Shown here: piece by piece, positions 19,817 through 29,023 of the stretch
How positions within the stretch are numbered: the stretch's first letter is position 1
How the letters are laid out: every line of letters begins with the position of its first letter
NCBI RefSeq assembly: GCF_003233845.1
Contig: NZ_QKRB01000055.1
Location: 186,001-250,000, forward strand
Reading direction: 5' to 3'
From: Paenibacillus sambharensis
Lineage (GTDB): Bacteria; Bacillota; Bacilli; Paenibacillales; Paenibacillaceae
DNA length: 64,000 nt
Notes under the pieces: generated by a model
Databases searched by the model: none
What the model saw: only the letters and a program-made list of their open reading frames with translations
What the model was told of the DNA's origin: nothing
Made by a program: the position numbers and the translations under genes

Positions 19817-20419
19817 TCAGCCGCTTACCTTAACCATTGCCGGACGCAGTACTTTCTCCTTGAGCATGTAGCCCTTCTGCAGCTCTTCAACGACAATGCC
19901 TTCCTCATGCTCGTCAGACTCGACCGTCATAACGGCTTGATGGAATTCAGGATTAAACGGCTGGCCGACCGATTCCATCGGACGCAGGCCTTCCTGCTCC
20001 AGAAGCTGTGCCATCTGGCGGAAGATCATGTCGACTCCCTTGGACAACGCTTCGAAGTCGCCGGTTTCCTTGGAGGCTCCTACAGCTCTCTCGAAATTGT
20101 CCATTACCGGCAGCAGCTGTCCAACCAGCTTCATTGAAGCATACTGAGCCAGCTCTTCCTTTTCCTTCTGCGTCCGTCTGCGGAAATTGTCAAAGTCCGC
20201 CTGCGTACGAAGAAGCCGCTGCTGATGTTCCTCTGCGAGCCGCTCCAGCTCCTGCTCACGGCTTGATGCCGATTCTTCCTGCCCGCCAGCTTCGCCACTG
20301 TCTTCGCTGCTGTCTATATCATCATTATGGTCCACGGCTGCTTCTTCCTGAACGTCAGCACCCTGGTTCAATGTATCTTCCTGTTCTTCCACAGTGTTCA
20401 CCTTCTCTTGCTCTGCCAC
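19817..20419 (-). CDS. grpE: Nucleotide exchange factor GrpE
   Basis: GrpE releases ADP from DnaK. The 200-aa protein has an acidic, poorly conserved N-terminus (many Glu/Asp to residue 60), a long coiled-coil helix, and the conserved core RTQADFDNFRRRTQKE plus the C-terminal beta domain FNPEFHQAVMTVES ... GYMLKEKVLRPAMVKVS. The start is GTG in the context AAGGAGGTGAATGATAC-GTG. It is the second gene of the hrcA operon. Confidence 0.98.
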   Translation of the reverse strand: MAEQEKVNTVEEQEDTLNQGADVQEEAAVDHNDDIDSSEDSGEAGGQEESASSREQELERLAEEHQQRLLRTQADFDNFRRRTQKEKEELAQYASMKLVGQLLPVMDNFERAVGASKETGDFEALSKGVDMIFRQMAQLLEQEGLRPMESVGQPFNPEFHQAVMTVESDEHEEGIVVEELQKGYMLKEKVLRPAMVKVSG

Positions 20420-20474
20420 GTATCATTCACCTCCTTAAAATGCACTGCTTCGCATCTCACGCGTTGCGAGATGT

Positions 20475-21500
20475 TTATTTATACCATCTGCCAAGCAGAA
20501 CCGCCATATCCTTCGACAGAACGTCCAGCAGGCTGATAACCTTGCCGTAATCCATCCGGGTTGGCCCCAGCAAGCCGATCGTTCCAAGCGATTTGCCGTC
20601 TATGGAATAACTTGCCGTGATCAGGCTGCAGGTGTGAATGGCATCATGATCATTCTCGCTGCCGATCCGCACCTGAATGCCCGACGGAAGTGACGTGAAT
20701 GCCTTCATCAGAACCGGTGTCTCATCCAGCCAGTCCATGATCGTCTTCACCTTGTCTACATCCTTGAACTCCGGCTGAGTCAGCATGTTGGAAGCGCCGC
20801 TGAGGAACACACGATGCTCGCTCTCGGAGGAGAGCGCCTTGCCCAAGGAGTCCATGATCATCTCGCAATGATCCACATAACGGCCGAGCTCTTCGCCCAC
20901 TTCACTGAACAGCTTGGACTGCAGCCGATGGAGCGGCACGCCTGCAAGCTTGGTATTCAGAATGTTGACAACCTTCTCGAGCTCCGACATATCAAAGTCA
21001 GGCGGGATCGATATGGTCCGGTTTTCCACATGCCCGGTATTCGTCACGATAATCGCGACCGCAGACGAATCATTAAGCGGGACAAGCTGGAATGCCCTCA
21101 GGGAATTGTCGAAGGTCTCAGGTCCGAGAACAATCGAGGTATAATTGGTCATATTGGACAGAATCATAGCAGCATGCTGTATGATCTGTTCCATCTGATT
21201 CATCTTCTTCGCAAAGAAGGAACGGACACGCAGAAGATCACCCTCATTAACCTCTTCCAGCTTAACCAGGTGATCGACATAATACCGATACCCCTTGGTC
21301 GACGGAATGCGGCCTGCCGATGTATGCGGCTGCTCCAAAAAACCGAGCTCTTCGAGGTCGGCCATCTCGTTGCGGATCGTCGCAGGACTGAAGCCTACGC
21401 CTCCCCGTTTCGATATGCTCCGTGATCCGACGGGCTCAGCCGAACGAATATAGTCGTCCACGATAGCATTCAGTATCATTCGTTGTCTTTCCGTCAACAC
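20475..21500 (-). CDS. hrcA: Heat-inducible transcription repressor HrcA
   Basis: HrcA represses the hrcA-grpE-dnaK-dnaJ operon (and often groESL) by binding CIRCE; GroEL keeps it active. The N-terminal winged helix shows LTERQRMILNAIVDDYIRS and SPATIRNEMADLEELGFL, followed by HTSAGRIPSTKGYRYYVD, all family signatures. The start is GTG at 21500 behind GGGAGGG, giving the canonical MLTERQ start and 341 aa. Its own operator lies about 90 bp upstream. Confidence 0.97.
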   Translation of the reverse strand: MLTERQRMILNAIVDDYIRSAEPVGSRSISKRGGVGFSPATIRNEMADLEELGFLEQPHTSAGRIPSTKGYRYYVDHLVKLEEVNEGDLLRVRSFFAKKMNQMEQIIQHAAMILSNMTNYTSIVLGPETFDNSLRAFQLVPLNDSSAVAIIVTNTGHVENRTISIPPDFDMSELEKVVNILNTKLAGVPLHRLQSKLFSEVGEELGRYVDHCEMIMDSLGKALSSESEHRVFLSGASNMLTQPEFKDVDKVKTIMDWLDETPVLMKAFTSLPSGIQVRIGSENDHDAIHTCSLITASYSIDGKSLGTIGLLGPTRMDYGKVISLLDVLSKDMAVLLGRWYK

Positions 21501-21589
21501 CGCGAATCCCTCCCTGGCTCGTTCATTCTGTATAATTACTGCCTCATATAAGTGATTATTCAGCAGCTTCAGCCGCTGCACACCTGCCG

Positions 21590-21616
21590 TTAGCACTCGT
21601 TAGCAGTGAGTGCTAA
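21590..21616. promoter_or_regulatory. CIRCE operator (HrcA binding site)
   Basis: TTAGCACTC, a 9-nt spacer, then GAGTGCTAA: a perfect match to the CIRCE consensus. It lies in the 5' leader of hrcA, downstream of the promoter, and places the whole hrcA-grpE-dnaK-dnaJ operon under HrcA heat-shock control. Confidence 0.98.
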
Positions 21617-21627
21617 CCAATAATACA

Positions 21628-21657
21628 AAAATACCAAACCGCCTTGACGATTGTCAA
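21628..21657 (-). promoter_or_regulatory. Putative sigma-A promoter of the hrcA operon
   Basis: On the minus strand TTGACA is followed after 18 bp by TATTTT, and the CIRCE element lies just downstream. The -35 box is embedded in a perfect inverted repeat CTTGAC-GATT-GTCAAG. Confidence 0.6.
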
Positions 21658-21739
21658 GTCAGTTCAGTATTTTGAGCCCTATTTAGCATGGATATGCAAT
21701 CGCCCGGCAGCAGAGCGGTTTTTTAATGATTTAGACGAA

Positions 21740-22201
21740 TTAGTTCAAAATTTTAAGCACAGCGATTTCATCACAGCATTCCTGCTTGGGACAATTCACA
21801 CAATCTGTCCATACCTTCTCAGGGAAAATATCCTTATCGACAATCTCGAAGCCATTCTTCTGGAAGAAGCGGGCTTCATAAGTCAAAGCCATCACCTTCG
21901 GGATTCGCTGTGACTTTGCTTCCTCAATGAGCCGGTCAACCAGCTTGCTTCCGATCCCAAGACCCTTGTAGCCATCCGACATACCCAGCGAGCGGATTTC
22001 GACCAGCTCTGAACCAAGTCGGCACAGTGAGCCGCAGCCGACGATCTCCTGCTCCACCTCGGCTACAACAAAGGTGTCGATCTGGCGGGAAAGCGTCTCC
22101 CTTGAGCGGGGCAGCATGATGCCCTTCCTCGCATAGCCTTCTATTAACAGATACAACGTATCCACATCTTCAATTGTCGCTCTTCTGCATACTGCTTCCA
22201 T
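21740..22201 (-). CDS. GNAT-family N-acetyltransferase
   Basis: This 153-aa protein has the GNAT acetyl-CoA motif A (SLGMSDGYKGLGIGSKLVDRL), preceded by a beta strand with VEIRSL and followed by the FFQKNGFEIVDKD motif B. The C-terminus has a cysteine cluster, VWTDCVNCPKQECCDE, seen in the small ArgA-like acetyltransferases of Firmicutes and Clostridia. This suggests amino-acid (possibly glutamate) acetylation, though other substrates are equally open. The ATG at 22201 follows GGGGGG; an ATG six codons upstream is less well placed. It is located between hrcA and hemW and is not part of the B. subtilis block. Confidence 0.82.
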   Translation of the reverse strand: MEAVCRRATIEDVDTLYLLIEGYARKGIMLPRSRETLSRQIDTFVVAEVEQEIVGCGSLCRLGSELVEIRSLGMSDGYKGLGIGSKLVDRLIEEAKSQRIPKVMALTYEARFFQKNGFEIVDKDIFPEKVWTDCVNCPKQECCDEIAVLKILN

Positions 22202-22280
22202 GATGTTCCCCCCTGGCATTCAACCGCCCGTGTCCCATAACATGAATAAATATACAACAGAGAGAATAAACACTCAAGAA

Positions 22281-23447
22281 CTATTTCACAGGAAGCGATG
22301 CGATAAACGCGCCGAACACTTCATTGCCAAGCGGGATTCCCCGTTCACTCAGCCTATAGCTGCCTTCTTCAGCCGAATGCTCCAGCAATCCATTCTCGAT
22401 AAGCGGCTTTAACACGGTGCCGAAGACAGAATCAATTGTCAGCCCGCCGAACTGCGCAGCGAAATCCTGATCCCGGACTCCACCCAGCATCCGAAGGCCG
22501 ACCATCATGAAATCCTCCATCGCCTCATGCTCCGCAACGGCTTCCTCGCCAAGTCTCGGCAGCCTTGTGCGCGTCGCATCAATAAACGGCTGGACGCCCT
22601 TGATATTAACATGCCGGATACCATGCGCATACCCGTGTGCACCAGCGCCAAGACCATAGTATGGCTCATTGCGCCAATAGGTGATATTATGCCGGCTTTC
22701 GAAGCCGGGCAGCGCGAAGTTGCTTATCTCGTACTGTCTGCGTCCCGCGCCTCTCAGACGCTCCATAATGAGCTTGTACATGCCAAGCTCCTGCTCCTCG
22801 GAAGGCAGCGGAAGCTCGTTGCGCTCATAGAGGGCATGAAACAGCGTATTCTCCTCGACTTTAAGCCCGTATAACGAGTAGTGAGGCAGGTTCAGCGCCA
22901 GCGCGCGGGACACGCTGTCATCCATCTGCTCCATCGTCTGGCCAGGCAGACCGAACATCAAGTCGATGGACAAATTATCGAAGCCGGCCTGGCGAGCCAG
23001 TTCAATACTCCGGTAAACATCATCTATGTCGTGAATCCGGCCGATCCTCTCCAGCAGCACATTATCGAAGGACTGGACACCGAAGCTGATCCGGTTGACA
23101 CCACCCGCCCGCATGACCTGGAGTTTATCCAGATCAGTCGTCCCCGGGTTGGCCTCCATGGAGAATTCCACCGATTCTGCTAGCGGAAAATAACGCGCTA
23201 CGCCTGCAAGAAAACGTTCCATCTGCGGAGGTGTCAGAACGGTCGGTGTACCTCCGCCAACAAACACCGTCTTAATTTCGCCTGGAGGGAGGGCCTGCAC
23301 CGTCCGCTCCATCTCGCGTTCGAGCGCCTCAAGGTATTCGTCCACCGGCTGTCCCTTCAGCACGAACGAATTGAAGTCGCAATAATGGCACTTGTTCGTA
23401 CAGAAGGGGATATGAATATATAACGCTGCTGGTGTTGTATGAAGCAT
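22281..23447 (-). CDS. hemW: Radical SAM heme chaperone HemW
   Basis: HemW (formerly annotated as coproporphyrinogen oxidase HemN-like) binds heme and delivers it to target proteins. The radical-SAM cluster cysteines are Cys16, Cys20 and Cys23 (IPFCTNKCHYCDF). The motif lacks the fourth cysteine of true HemN. Further matches are VFVGGGTPT, EANPGT, NRISFGVQSF and the HemN C-terminal domain. The ATG at 23447 has AGAGGAGG upstream and gives the canonical short N-terminus; 388 aa. It follows lepA as in B. subtilis. Confidence 0.94.
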   Translation of the reverse strand: MLHTTPAALYIHIPFCTNKCHYCDFNSFVLKGQPVDEYLEALEREMERTVQALPPGEIKTVFVGGGTPTVLTPPQMERFLAGVARYFPLAESVEFSMEANPGTTDLDKLQVMRAGGVNRISFGVQSFDNVLLERIGRIHDIDDVYRSIELARQAGFDNLSIDLMFGLPGQTMEQMDDSVSRALALNLPHYSLYGLKVEENTLFHALYERNELPLPSEEQELGMYKLIMERLRGAGRRQYEISNFALPGFESRHNITYWRNEPYYGLGAGAHGYAHGIRHVNIKGVQPFIDATRTRLPRLGEEAVAEHEAMEDFMMVGLRMLGGVRDQDFAAQFGGLTIDSVFGTVLKPLIENGLLEHSAEEGSYRLSERGIPLGNEVFGAFIASLPVK

Positions 23448-23492
23448 CCGGCAGTAACCTCCTCTAAACCAATTTGACCCGCAAACGCAGGA

Positions 23493-23517
23493 GTCCCGGA
23501 CTTGAAGCGTCCGGGAC
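23493..23517. other. Perfect 9-bp hairpin between lepA and hemW
   Basis: GTCCCGGAC and its complement GTCCGGGAC flank a 7-nt loop, immediately downstream of lepA. There is no T run on the minus strand. It is therefore more likely an mRNA-processing or weak attenuation element than a full terminator. Confidence 0.45.
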
Positions 23518-23547
23518 GGCAAAAATATATATCATGCTCTGCTGCTG

Positions 23548-25362
23548 TTAGTCGTCGATCTTCAAGACAGCCATGAACGCTTCCTGAGGCACTTCTACAC
23601 TGCCTACCTGCTTCATGCGCTTCTTGCCTTCCTTCTGCTTCTCGAGCAGCTTGCGCTTACGGCTGATGTCACCGCCGTAACACTTGGCAAGGACGTTCTT
23701 GCGCATAGCCTTAACGGTTTCACGCGCAATAACCTTCGTGCCGATGGATGCCTGAATCGGCACCTCAAACATCTGACGCGGAATCAGATCCTTCATCTTC
23801 TCGCAGACAACCCGGCCCCGCTGGTAAGCGCGGTCACGGTGAACGATAACCGAGAGGGCGTCCACCTGCTCGTTATTGAGCAGAATGTCCATCTTCACGA
23901 GGTTTGACTTGCGGTAGCCCGACAGCTCGTAATCAAAGGATGCGTATCCCTTCGTATTCGACTTCAGCTGATCGAAGAAGTCGTATACGATCTCCGAGAG
24001 CGGAATATCGTAAGTCAGCGTGACCCGGTTCGTATCCAGGTATTCCATGTTAATGAACTCGCCCCGCTTGCCCTGGCAGAGCTCCATGATTGCGCCGACA
24101 TAGTCATTAGGCACGATGATCCCCGCCTTGACGTACGGCTCTTCCACGTAGTCGATCTTGCCAACCTCGGGATAGTTGGACGGGTTGTCAATTTGCAGCT
24201 CTTCGCCGTTCGTCAGCATAACCCGGTACACAACGCTCGGTGCGGTTGTGATAAGCGGAATATTGAACTCGCGCTCAATCCGCTCCTGAATAACATCCAT
24301 ATGAAGCAGGCCAAGGAATCCGCAGCGGAATCCGAATCCCAGGGCTGATGACGTCTCGGGTTCATAGCGCAGCGAAGCGTCATTAAGCTCCAGCTTTTCG
24401 AGAGCCTCCCGCAGATCGTTGTAATCCTGCGTTTCGATCGGGTACAGACCACAGAATACCATCGGGTTAATCTTACGGTAGCCCGGGAGCGGCTCCGGCG
24501 CCTGGCGCTTCGCCTCTGTGATCGTATCACCAACGCGCGTGTCCTTGACATTCTTGATCCCTGCCACCACGAAGCCTACATCGCCGATAGCAAGCTCGTC
24601 CACGATCGACATGCGCGGCTTGAACGCACCAACCTCAATCACTTCGAACTCAGCGCCGGTTGCCATAAAACGGATTTTCGTGCCGGCCTTGATGCTGCCG
24701 TCCACTACGCGCACATAGACGATAACCCCTTTGTACGGATCGTAATGGGAGTCGAAGATAAGTGCCTTAAGCGGCTGGTCCGGGTCACCCGTTGGGGCTG
24801 GCACCTTCTGCACAACCTGCTCCAAAATTTCCTTGATGCCGATCCCCGCCTTCGCCGAAGCCAGCACGGCATCGCTCGCATCAAGCCCGATCACATCTTC
24901 AACCTCCTGCTTCACACGCTCCGGTTCAGCGCTTGGCAGGTCAATCTTGTTGATGACAGGCAGAATTTCAAGATTGTTATCAAGTGCCAGGTAAACGTTG
25001 GCAAGTGTCTGCGCCTCGATTCCCTGGGCAGCATCGACGACAAGCAGCGCACCTTCGCAAGCAGCCAGACTCCGGGAAACCTCATACGTAAAGTCGACAT
25101 GTCCCGGTGTATCGATCAGGTTCAATATATATTCCTCGCCGTCATCCGCCCGGTAGGACAGTCGAACAGCCTGCAGCTTGATTGTAATGCCGCGCTCTCT
25201 CTCCAGGTCCATCTGGTCGAGTACCTGTTCCTGCATTTCCCGGGACGTAAGCGCTCCGGTATACTCCAGGATCCGGTCTGCGAGCGTCGACTTGCCATGG
25301 TCGATGTGCGCGATTATGGAAAAGTTGCGAATTTTTTTTTGCCGATTGCGGACATCAGTCAT
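23548..25362 (-). CDS. lepA: Elongation factor 4 (LepA/EF4)
   Basis: LepA is a ribosome-associated translational GTPase that back-translocates stalled ribosomes or aids initiation and 30S assembly. G1 is [16 protein letters not shown], switch II is [16 protein letters not shown], and the G4 motif is INKIDLPSA. The EF4-specific C-terminal domain includes [25 protein letters not shown]. It is 604 aa, full length. A consensus-like promoter lies about 40 bp upstream and GGTGTGGGGG precedes the ATG. Confidence 0.98.
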   Translation of the reverse strand: MTDVRNRQKKIRNFSIIAHIDHGKSTLADRILEYTGALTSREMQEQVLDQMDLERERGITIKLQAVRLSYRADDGEEYILNLIDTPGHVDFTYEVSRSLAACEGALLVVDAAQGIEAQTLANVYLALDNNLEILPVINKIDLPSAEPERVKQEVEDVIGLDASDAVLASAKAGIGIKEILEQVVQKVPAPTGDPDQPLKALIFDSHYDPYKGVIVYVRVVDGSIKAGTKIRFMATGAEFEVIEVGAFKPRMSIVDELAIGDVGFVVAGIKNVKDTRVGDTITEAKRQAPEPLPGYRKINPMVFCGLYPIETQDYNDLREALEKLELNDASLRYEPETSSALGFGFRCGFLGLLHMDVIQERIEREFNIPLITTAPSVVYRVMLTNGEELQIDNPSNYPEVGKIDYVEEPYVKAGIIVPNDYVGAIMELCQGKRGEFINMEYLDTNRVTLTYDIPLSEIVYDFFDQLKSNTKGYASFDYELSGYRKSNLVKMDILLNNEQVDALSVIVHRDRAYQRGRVVCEKMKDLIPRQMFEVPIQASIGTKVIARETVKAMRKNVLAKCYGGDISRKRKLLEKQKEGKKRMKQVGSVEVPQEAFMAVLKIDD

Positions 25363-25403
25363 TATGAATCCCCCACACCTCTTTAATGCTAACCATTCTT
25401 CCC

Positions 25404-25432
25404 ATTATAACAGTAGAAGGCGGGGGCAGCAA
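25404..25432 (-). promoter_or_regulatory. Putative sigma-A promoter of lepA
   Basis: Minus strand TTGCTG, 17-bp spacer, perfect TATAAT. The initiating base would fall about 35 nt upstream of the lepA ATG. The match is good and the position sensible. Confidence 0.68.
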
Positions 25433-25511
25433 TCAGAGGGATGAAATTCACACCTGATGATGCCGCTGGCTTCCAAGACCCGGTCAAATATGCAGAATGC
25501 ATCCGGCAGCT

Positions 25512-25922
25512 TTAGCCCGCAATGGCGTCAAAGAGCGAAACCACGAGCCTGATTCCCCCGCTGGACAAGCCCTGCAAAAATCCGGCCGCGCCCTCCGCCG
25601 CCTTATTAACGGAGGCTTCACCGGAAGGCGGCGAATAGCCTGCAAGCCCCTGCCCGGCAGCCCCTGGGAGCGCTTCGGCTGATTTCGCTGAGTTTCCGGC
25701 AGCCAGATCATTCTGCTCCACAGCCGGACCATTCTCCAGCGGAGCTGCCTCGGCTGGCGGCGGCTCCTTACTCAGCTGCACCTCCATCCCTTGCTGCTGG
25801 CTTGCATGATCAAGCGGGCCATAAATTCTGCCGATTCCGTCCGCCGACATTTCGAGCCCATACAGCAGAAGGATAACCAGCAGGGCGCCTGCCATTGCCC
25901 ATTGGAAAGGTTTCCGTTTCAT
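25512..25922 (-). CDS. yqxA: YqxA-like (DUF3679) membrane-anchored protein
   Basis: The 136-aa protein has a short basic N-terminus (MKRKPFQW) and a single membrane segment AMAGALLVILLLYGLEMSA. An Ala/Pro/Glu-rich low-complexity middle follows, then a short hydrophobic C-terminus. It is assigned mainly by position: in B. subtilis yqxA lies between spoIIP and lepA, exactly as here. The N-terminal GLEMS...GI pattern is compatible with DUF3679. The function is unknown. The ATG at 25922 follows GAGGAG; a longer frame adds 26 unlikely residues. Confidence 0.68.
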   Translation of the reverse strand: MKRKPFQWAMAGALLVILLLYGLEMSADGIGRIYGPLDHASQQQGMEVQLSKEPPPAEAAPLENGPAVEQNDLAAGNSAKSAEALPGAAGQGLAGYSPPSGEASVNKAAEGAAGFLQGLSSGGIRLVVSLFDAIAG

Positions 25923-25950
25923 ATCCGTCACTCCTCTATGATCAGTATAT

Positions 25951-27225
25951 TTATGAGGCAACCGGCTTAGCCGCGCCCTGCTTGCCGTTAACCTTCTCAT
26001 GCTCCCAATATATATCCGTTATGACCTTCGCGAGCGCATCAGCGGTTCGGTACGATTCCTGCAGAGTATTCTCGATCCCGCCAATCTCGATGATGACACT
26101 TTCGGTCGACAGGGACTGGTTGTATTCGCCGTTGCCGGTAGCGGCCGATTTGCCCCAGATGCCGCGCGAAATACCCGGATAAGCCTTCTCAAGCGCATTG
26201 TGTATTTTTGTAGCAAAGGCCTCATTCTCTTTCCATCTAGGATTGCGGTGTCCGATGATAAAATAAACCTGGGCATAGGACTTGCCGTTAATGGTCGCGG
26301 TAGTCACACTTCGCGGCTGGGAATCCCGGTGAATATCGAAGAAGAAGGATAAGTCCTCGTTCGAAGCCATCGCATCGGTTACCGTTTTACCGGAGTACTT
26401 ATAGGACAGCTCCCACCTGTAGCCATCGATAGCTGTCGGGTAGTCGGTATCCGAATGCTCTGCGCCTACTCCGCGCCGCTCCAGCATCTTCGCCAGCCTC
26501 TTGCCGACAAGCGTAATGTTCTTGGTAGCCGAGCTTGGATCCTTCGCGCCCTCCTTAAGCTCAGGAAGCCAGGATTCCCGGCTGTGAGAATGATAGATGA
26601 ATACAACCTTGCGCCCGCCTGTTGTCTGTCTGGCAGCCTCATCAGGCTGGGACTCCTCTGCCGGGTCAGCTTCGTGCCCGCCTTCTCCGCTCTCACGCGG
26701 CTCTGAGTTGCCGCTGCTCGGGGCATGTCCATCTTCATTCGGCTGCTCGGCTCCGCCCTCCGCGGCCCCTTCGGACGGGAGCGGCCTGTTATCCTCCGGA
26801 CCTAGGGCAACATCGGTTCCCGTACCGCTGCGGAGCAGAAAAGCACTGTCATCCCGCAGGCCCGGCAGTTCGCCGGCGATCAGACTTTTCGGATCGGAAG
26901 GATTAATATCGGTAAGCAGTCTGACCAGGAAGGAAGCGGCCTGCTTGCCGCTGACCTCAGCAGCCGGTCCGGAAGATTCATAGGCTGGCAGCTCCATACT
27001 CAGCATATCCGAGAAGAGCGCGCTGGATACAGCTGCCGCAAAGCCCTTCATCGACGAAATCGGCGAGTCCGCAGACGACTTGTGGAATATTCCTGCCAGC
27101 CCGGCCGCTACAATCAGCATCATGGAACAGAGAGACAGCGCTGCGAAGGTGCGGCCCTTGACGAGCAGCCTGCGGACCGACTCGCTGCTTCGCGGTGCGT
27201 GCCACTGAACGGTTACACGTTTCAT
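25951..27225 (-). CDS. spoIIP: Stage II sporulation protein P (SpoIIP)
   Basis: SpoIIP is the amidase/endopeptidase that, with SpoIID and SpoIIM, thins septal peptidoglycan to drive engulfment of the forespore. Residues 28-47 form the membrane anchor (AALSLCSMMLIVAAGLAGIF). A Glu/Pro/Gly-rich spacer follows, then the SpoIIP domain with VVFIYHSHSRESWLPELK (zinc-ligand His), LSFFFDIHRDSQPR, YAQVYFIIGHRNPRWKEN and ESVIIEIGG. It is 424 aa. The ATG follows GAGGAGGAC. It is next to gpr as in B. subtilis, but a terminator lies between them. Confidence 0.96.
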   Translation of the reverse strand: MKRVTVQWHAPRSSESVRRLLVKGRTFAALSLCSMMLIVAAGLAGIFHKSSADSPISSMKGFAAAVSSALFSDMLSMELPAYESSGPAAEVSGKQAASFLVRLLTDINPSDPKSLIAGELPGLRDDSAFLLRSGTGTDVALGPEDNRPLPSEGAAEGGAEQPNEDGHAPSSGNSEPRESGEGGHEADPAEESQPDEAARQTTGGRKVVFIYHSHSRESWLPELKEGAKDPSSATKNITLVGKRLAKMLERRGVGAEHSDTDYPTAIDGYRWELSYKYSGKTVTDAMASNEDLSFFFDIHRDSQPRSVTTATINGKSYAQVYFIIGHRNPRWKENEAFATKIHNALEKAYPGISRGIWGKSAATGNGEYNQSLSTESVIIEIGGIENTLQESYRTADALAKVITDIYWEHEKVNGKQGAAKPVAS

Positions 27226-27330
27226 TCGTTATAGTCCTCCTCGTTCGGATCGCTTAGTGATCTACTACCAACCTATGAGATTAGGCAGATTCATAGAACC
27301 ATTTACGAGAGGACAATCCGGATACAGCAC

Positions 27331-27366
27331 AAAAAAGCCGCCCGGCCCGTTTAGGGGCTGGCGGCT
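27331..27366 (-). terminator. Rho-independent terminator after gpr
   Basis: On the minus strand AGCCGCCAGCCCC pairs with GGCCGGGCGGCT across a short loop and is followed by TTTTTT. It lies 33 bp after the gpr stop. Confidence 0.85.
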
Positions 27367-27398
27367 GCTGTCCGCTGCGAGGAAGCTTGCAAATTTTT

Positions 27399-28403
27399 TC
27401 AGTGCGTATAGGCGGCAACGTTCGATTTATCAACCGCTTCGTGCAGGGCTGCGTTCAGGCCGCTTGCTATAATATTGGCAATGTCTTCAATGAACTGGTC
27501 AACTTCCTTCGGCGTCACGAGCAGATCGTGTCCGACAGGCTGCAGAACCTCCTTGACCAGCTGCAGTCTCTCCTGCTCGGGGAGGCTTGGCAGCATGCCA
27601 AGAATCGGGCCGGTGTTGCCCGTCTGTCTGCCGAAATGCTCGGACATCAGCTTAATGCAGTTGTTAACGATCGTTGAAGCATACACCACGGTAGGTACGC
27701 CGATTGCTATGACTGGCACTCCCAATATCTCTTTGGTCAGCCCGCGTCTCTTATTGCCAATACCCGAACCCGGGTGAATGCCTGTGTCCGCAATCTGGAT
27801 GGTCGTATTTACCCGTTCGACCGCTTTAGAAGCGAGCGCATCGATCGCAATAATCAGATCGGGCTTCGTCCGCTCAACTATGCCCTGCACAATTTCACTG
27901 GATTCAATTCCGGTAATCCCCAGCACACCCGGTGCAACGGCGCTGACTGGACGATAGCCCGGTGCCACCTGATCAGGCATCAACTCAAAATAGTGCCGCG
28001 TCACCATCGTATTCTCTACAACCAGCGGACCAAGGGCGTCCGGTGTCACATTCCAGTTTCCAAGACCGACGATCAGCGTCCTTGCCTGCGCTGAAACGCC
28101 AATCCGGCTCATGAACGCCTCAAACTCCCTCGCAAAGCTTGTTGCCACATGATCCTGCAGCCCGGTGTCCTGACCGCGCAGCCCTGGCACCTCAAGAGTA
28201 ACGTAATGACCAATCATTTTCCCGATTGCATTTGAAGCAGCTTCGTTCTCAACAATCATTCTCGTGATCGTAATTCCTTCTTCTTGGACGACCTCAGACA
28301 GCAGGCCGGGTACGGGCTGACCGCTCCCTGACTCGGCAAGCTCTTTAGCCTCCAATGCAAGGTCAGTCCGAATATTATAAGCCCCCAGGTCTAGTTCCAG
28401 CAT
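27399..28403 (-). CDS. gpr: Germination protease GPR
   Basis: GPR degrades the small acid-soluble proteins of the spore core at germination. It is made as a zymogen in the forespore and matures by autoprocessing. The start MLELDLGAYNIRTDLALEAKE matches the family N-terminus, where the propeptide ends near IRTDLA. Catalytic aspartate-family motifs lie in IVGLGNWNVTPDALGP and IIAIDALAS, with TTIQIADTGIHPGSGIGNKR downstream. The ATG at 28403 is preferred; an upstream TTG adds six residues without a good ribosome site. It is 334 aa. A near-perfect sigma-G promoter lies upstream. Confidence 0.96.
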   Translation of the reverse strand: MLELDLGAYNIRTDLALEAKELAESGSGQPVPGLLSEVVQEEGITITRMIVENEAASNAIGKMIGHYVTLEVPGLRGQDTGLQDHVATSFAREFEAFMSRIGVSAQARTLIVGLGNWNVTPDALGPLVVENTMVTRHYFELMPDQVAPGYRPVSAVAPGVLGITGIESSEIVQGIVERTKPDLIIAIDALASKAVERVNTTIQIADTGIHPGSGIGNKRRGLTKEILGVPVIAIGVPTVVYASTIVNNCIKLMSEHFGRQTGNTGPILGMLPSLPEQERLQLVKEVLQPVGHDLLVTPKEVDQFIEDIANIIASGLNAALHEAVDKSNVAAYTH

Positions 28404-28437
28404 AGCAAATCGTTCCCCCAATCAAGCTAGTTTTTGT

Positions 28438-28466
28438 TAGTATGTGTTCCGCTTACCGTTTTATGC
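28438..28466 (-). promoter_or_regulatory. Sigma-G-type promoter of gpr
   Basis: On the minus strand GCATA (-35, consensus GHATR) and CATACTA (-10, consensus CATNHTA) are separated by 17 bp. The predicted start site is about 28 nt upstream of the gpr ATG. This agrees with the known forespore expression of gpr in Bacillus. Confidence 0.75.
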
Positions 28467-28474
28467 ATCAGCTA

Positions 28475-28503
28475 TTGCTTTTTACTACTGCGCATGATAG
28501 AAT
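28475..28503 (+). promoter_or_regulatory. Putative sigma-A promoter of rpsT
   Basis: TTGCTT, 17-bp spacer, TAGAAT on the plus strand. The implied leader to the rpsT start is roughly 110 nt. The promoter is back-to-back with the gpr sigma-G promoter. Confidence 0.6.
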
Positions 28504-28619
28504 ATTTCAAGTTGTTGTCTCGAAGTCTATCCTTTATCGGGGGATCGTACATACGCTGGACAACCGCCGGTAAGGATTGATTGAGACTGGGTATTTCCGT
28601 ATTACGGGAGGTGAACCAC

Positions 28620-28892
28620 ATGCCAAACATTAAATCCGCGATCAAACGCGTTAAAACAAGCGAGAAGCGCCGTGCGCTTAACGCATCCCAAAAATCCGCA
28701 CTTCGTACAGCTGTTAAGAATGCTGACGTAGCAATCGCAGGCTCGGATGCTGACGCTGCAAAATCGGCTCTTGTCACGGCTTCGAAGAAGCTTGATAAAG
28801 CTGTATCCAAAGGTCTGATCCACAAAAATGCCGCTGCCCGCAAAAAATCCCGCCTGGCGAAAAAGCTGAACGCTCTTTCTGCGCAAGCTTAA
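28620..28892 (+). CDS. rpsT: 30S ribosomal protein S20
   Basis: S20 is a primary 16S rRNA-binding protein of the small subunit. The 90-aa basic protein starts [20 protein letters not shown], the typical S20 start, and ends [28 protein letters not shown] lies 6 nt before the ATG. It is transcribed opposite to its neighbours, as in B. subtilis, and ends in a strong terminator. Confidence 0.98.
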   Translation: MPNIKSAIKRVKTSEKRRALNASQKSALRTAVKNADVAIAGSDADAAKSALVTASKKLDKAVSKGLIHKNAAARKKSRLAKKLNALSAQA

Positions 28893-28918
28893 TCGAAAGA
28901 CGAGAATAGATGCACAGC

Positions 28919-28948
28919 AAAAATAGAGGGGGAACCCTCTATTTTTTT
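28919..28948. terminator. Bidirectional terminator between rpsT and holA
   Basis: A 12-bp stem AAAAATAGAGGG/CCCTCTATTTTT with a GGAA loop. T runs follow in both directions, so it can serve rpsT (plus) and holA (minus). Confidence 0.88.
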
Positions 28949-28973
28949 GTCTCTGTATTATGCAGACAGCAGG

Positions 28974-29015
28974 AAGGCCGCTGCTCGGGAAATGACGAGC
29001 AGCGGCCTTATTTTT
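28974..29015 (+). terminator. Second hairpin terminator, plus strand
   Basis: A 14-bp perfect stem AAGGCCGCTGCTCG/CGAGCAGCGGCCTT followed by TATTTTT. It is a back-up terminator for rpsT located just before the holA stop. Confidence 0.75.
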
Positions 29016-29023
29016 GAAAGAAA

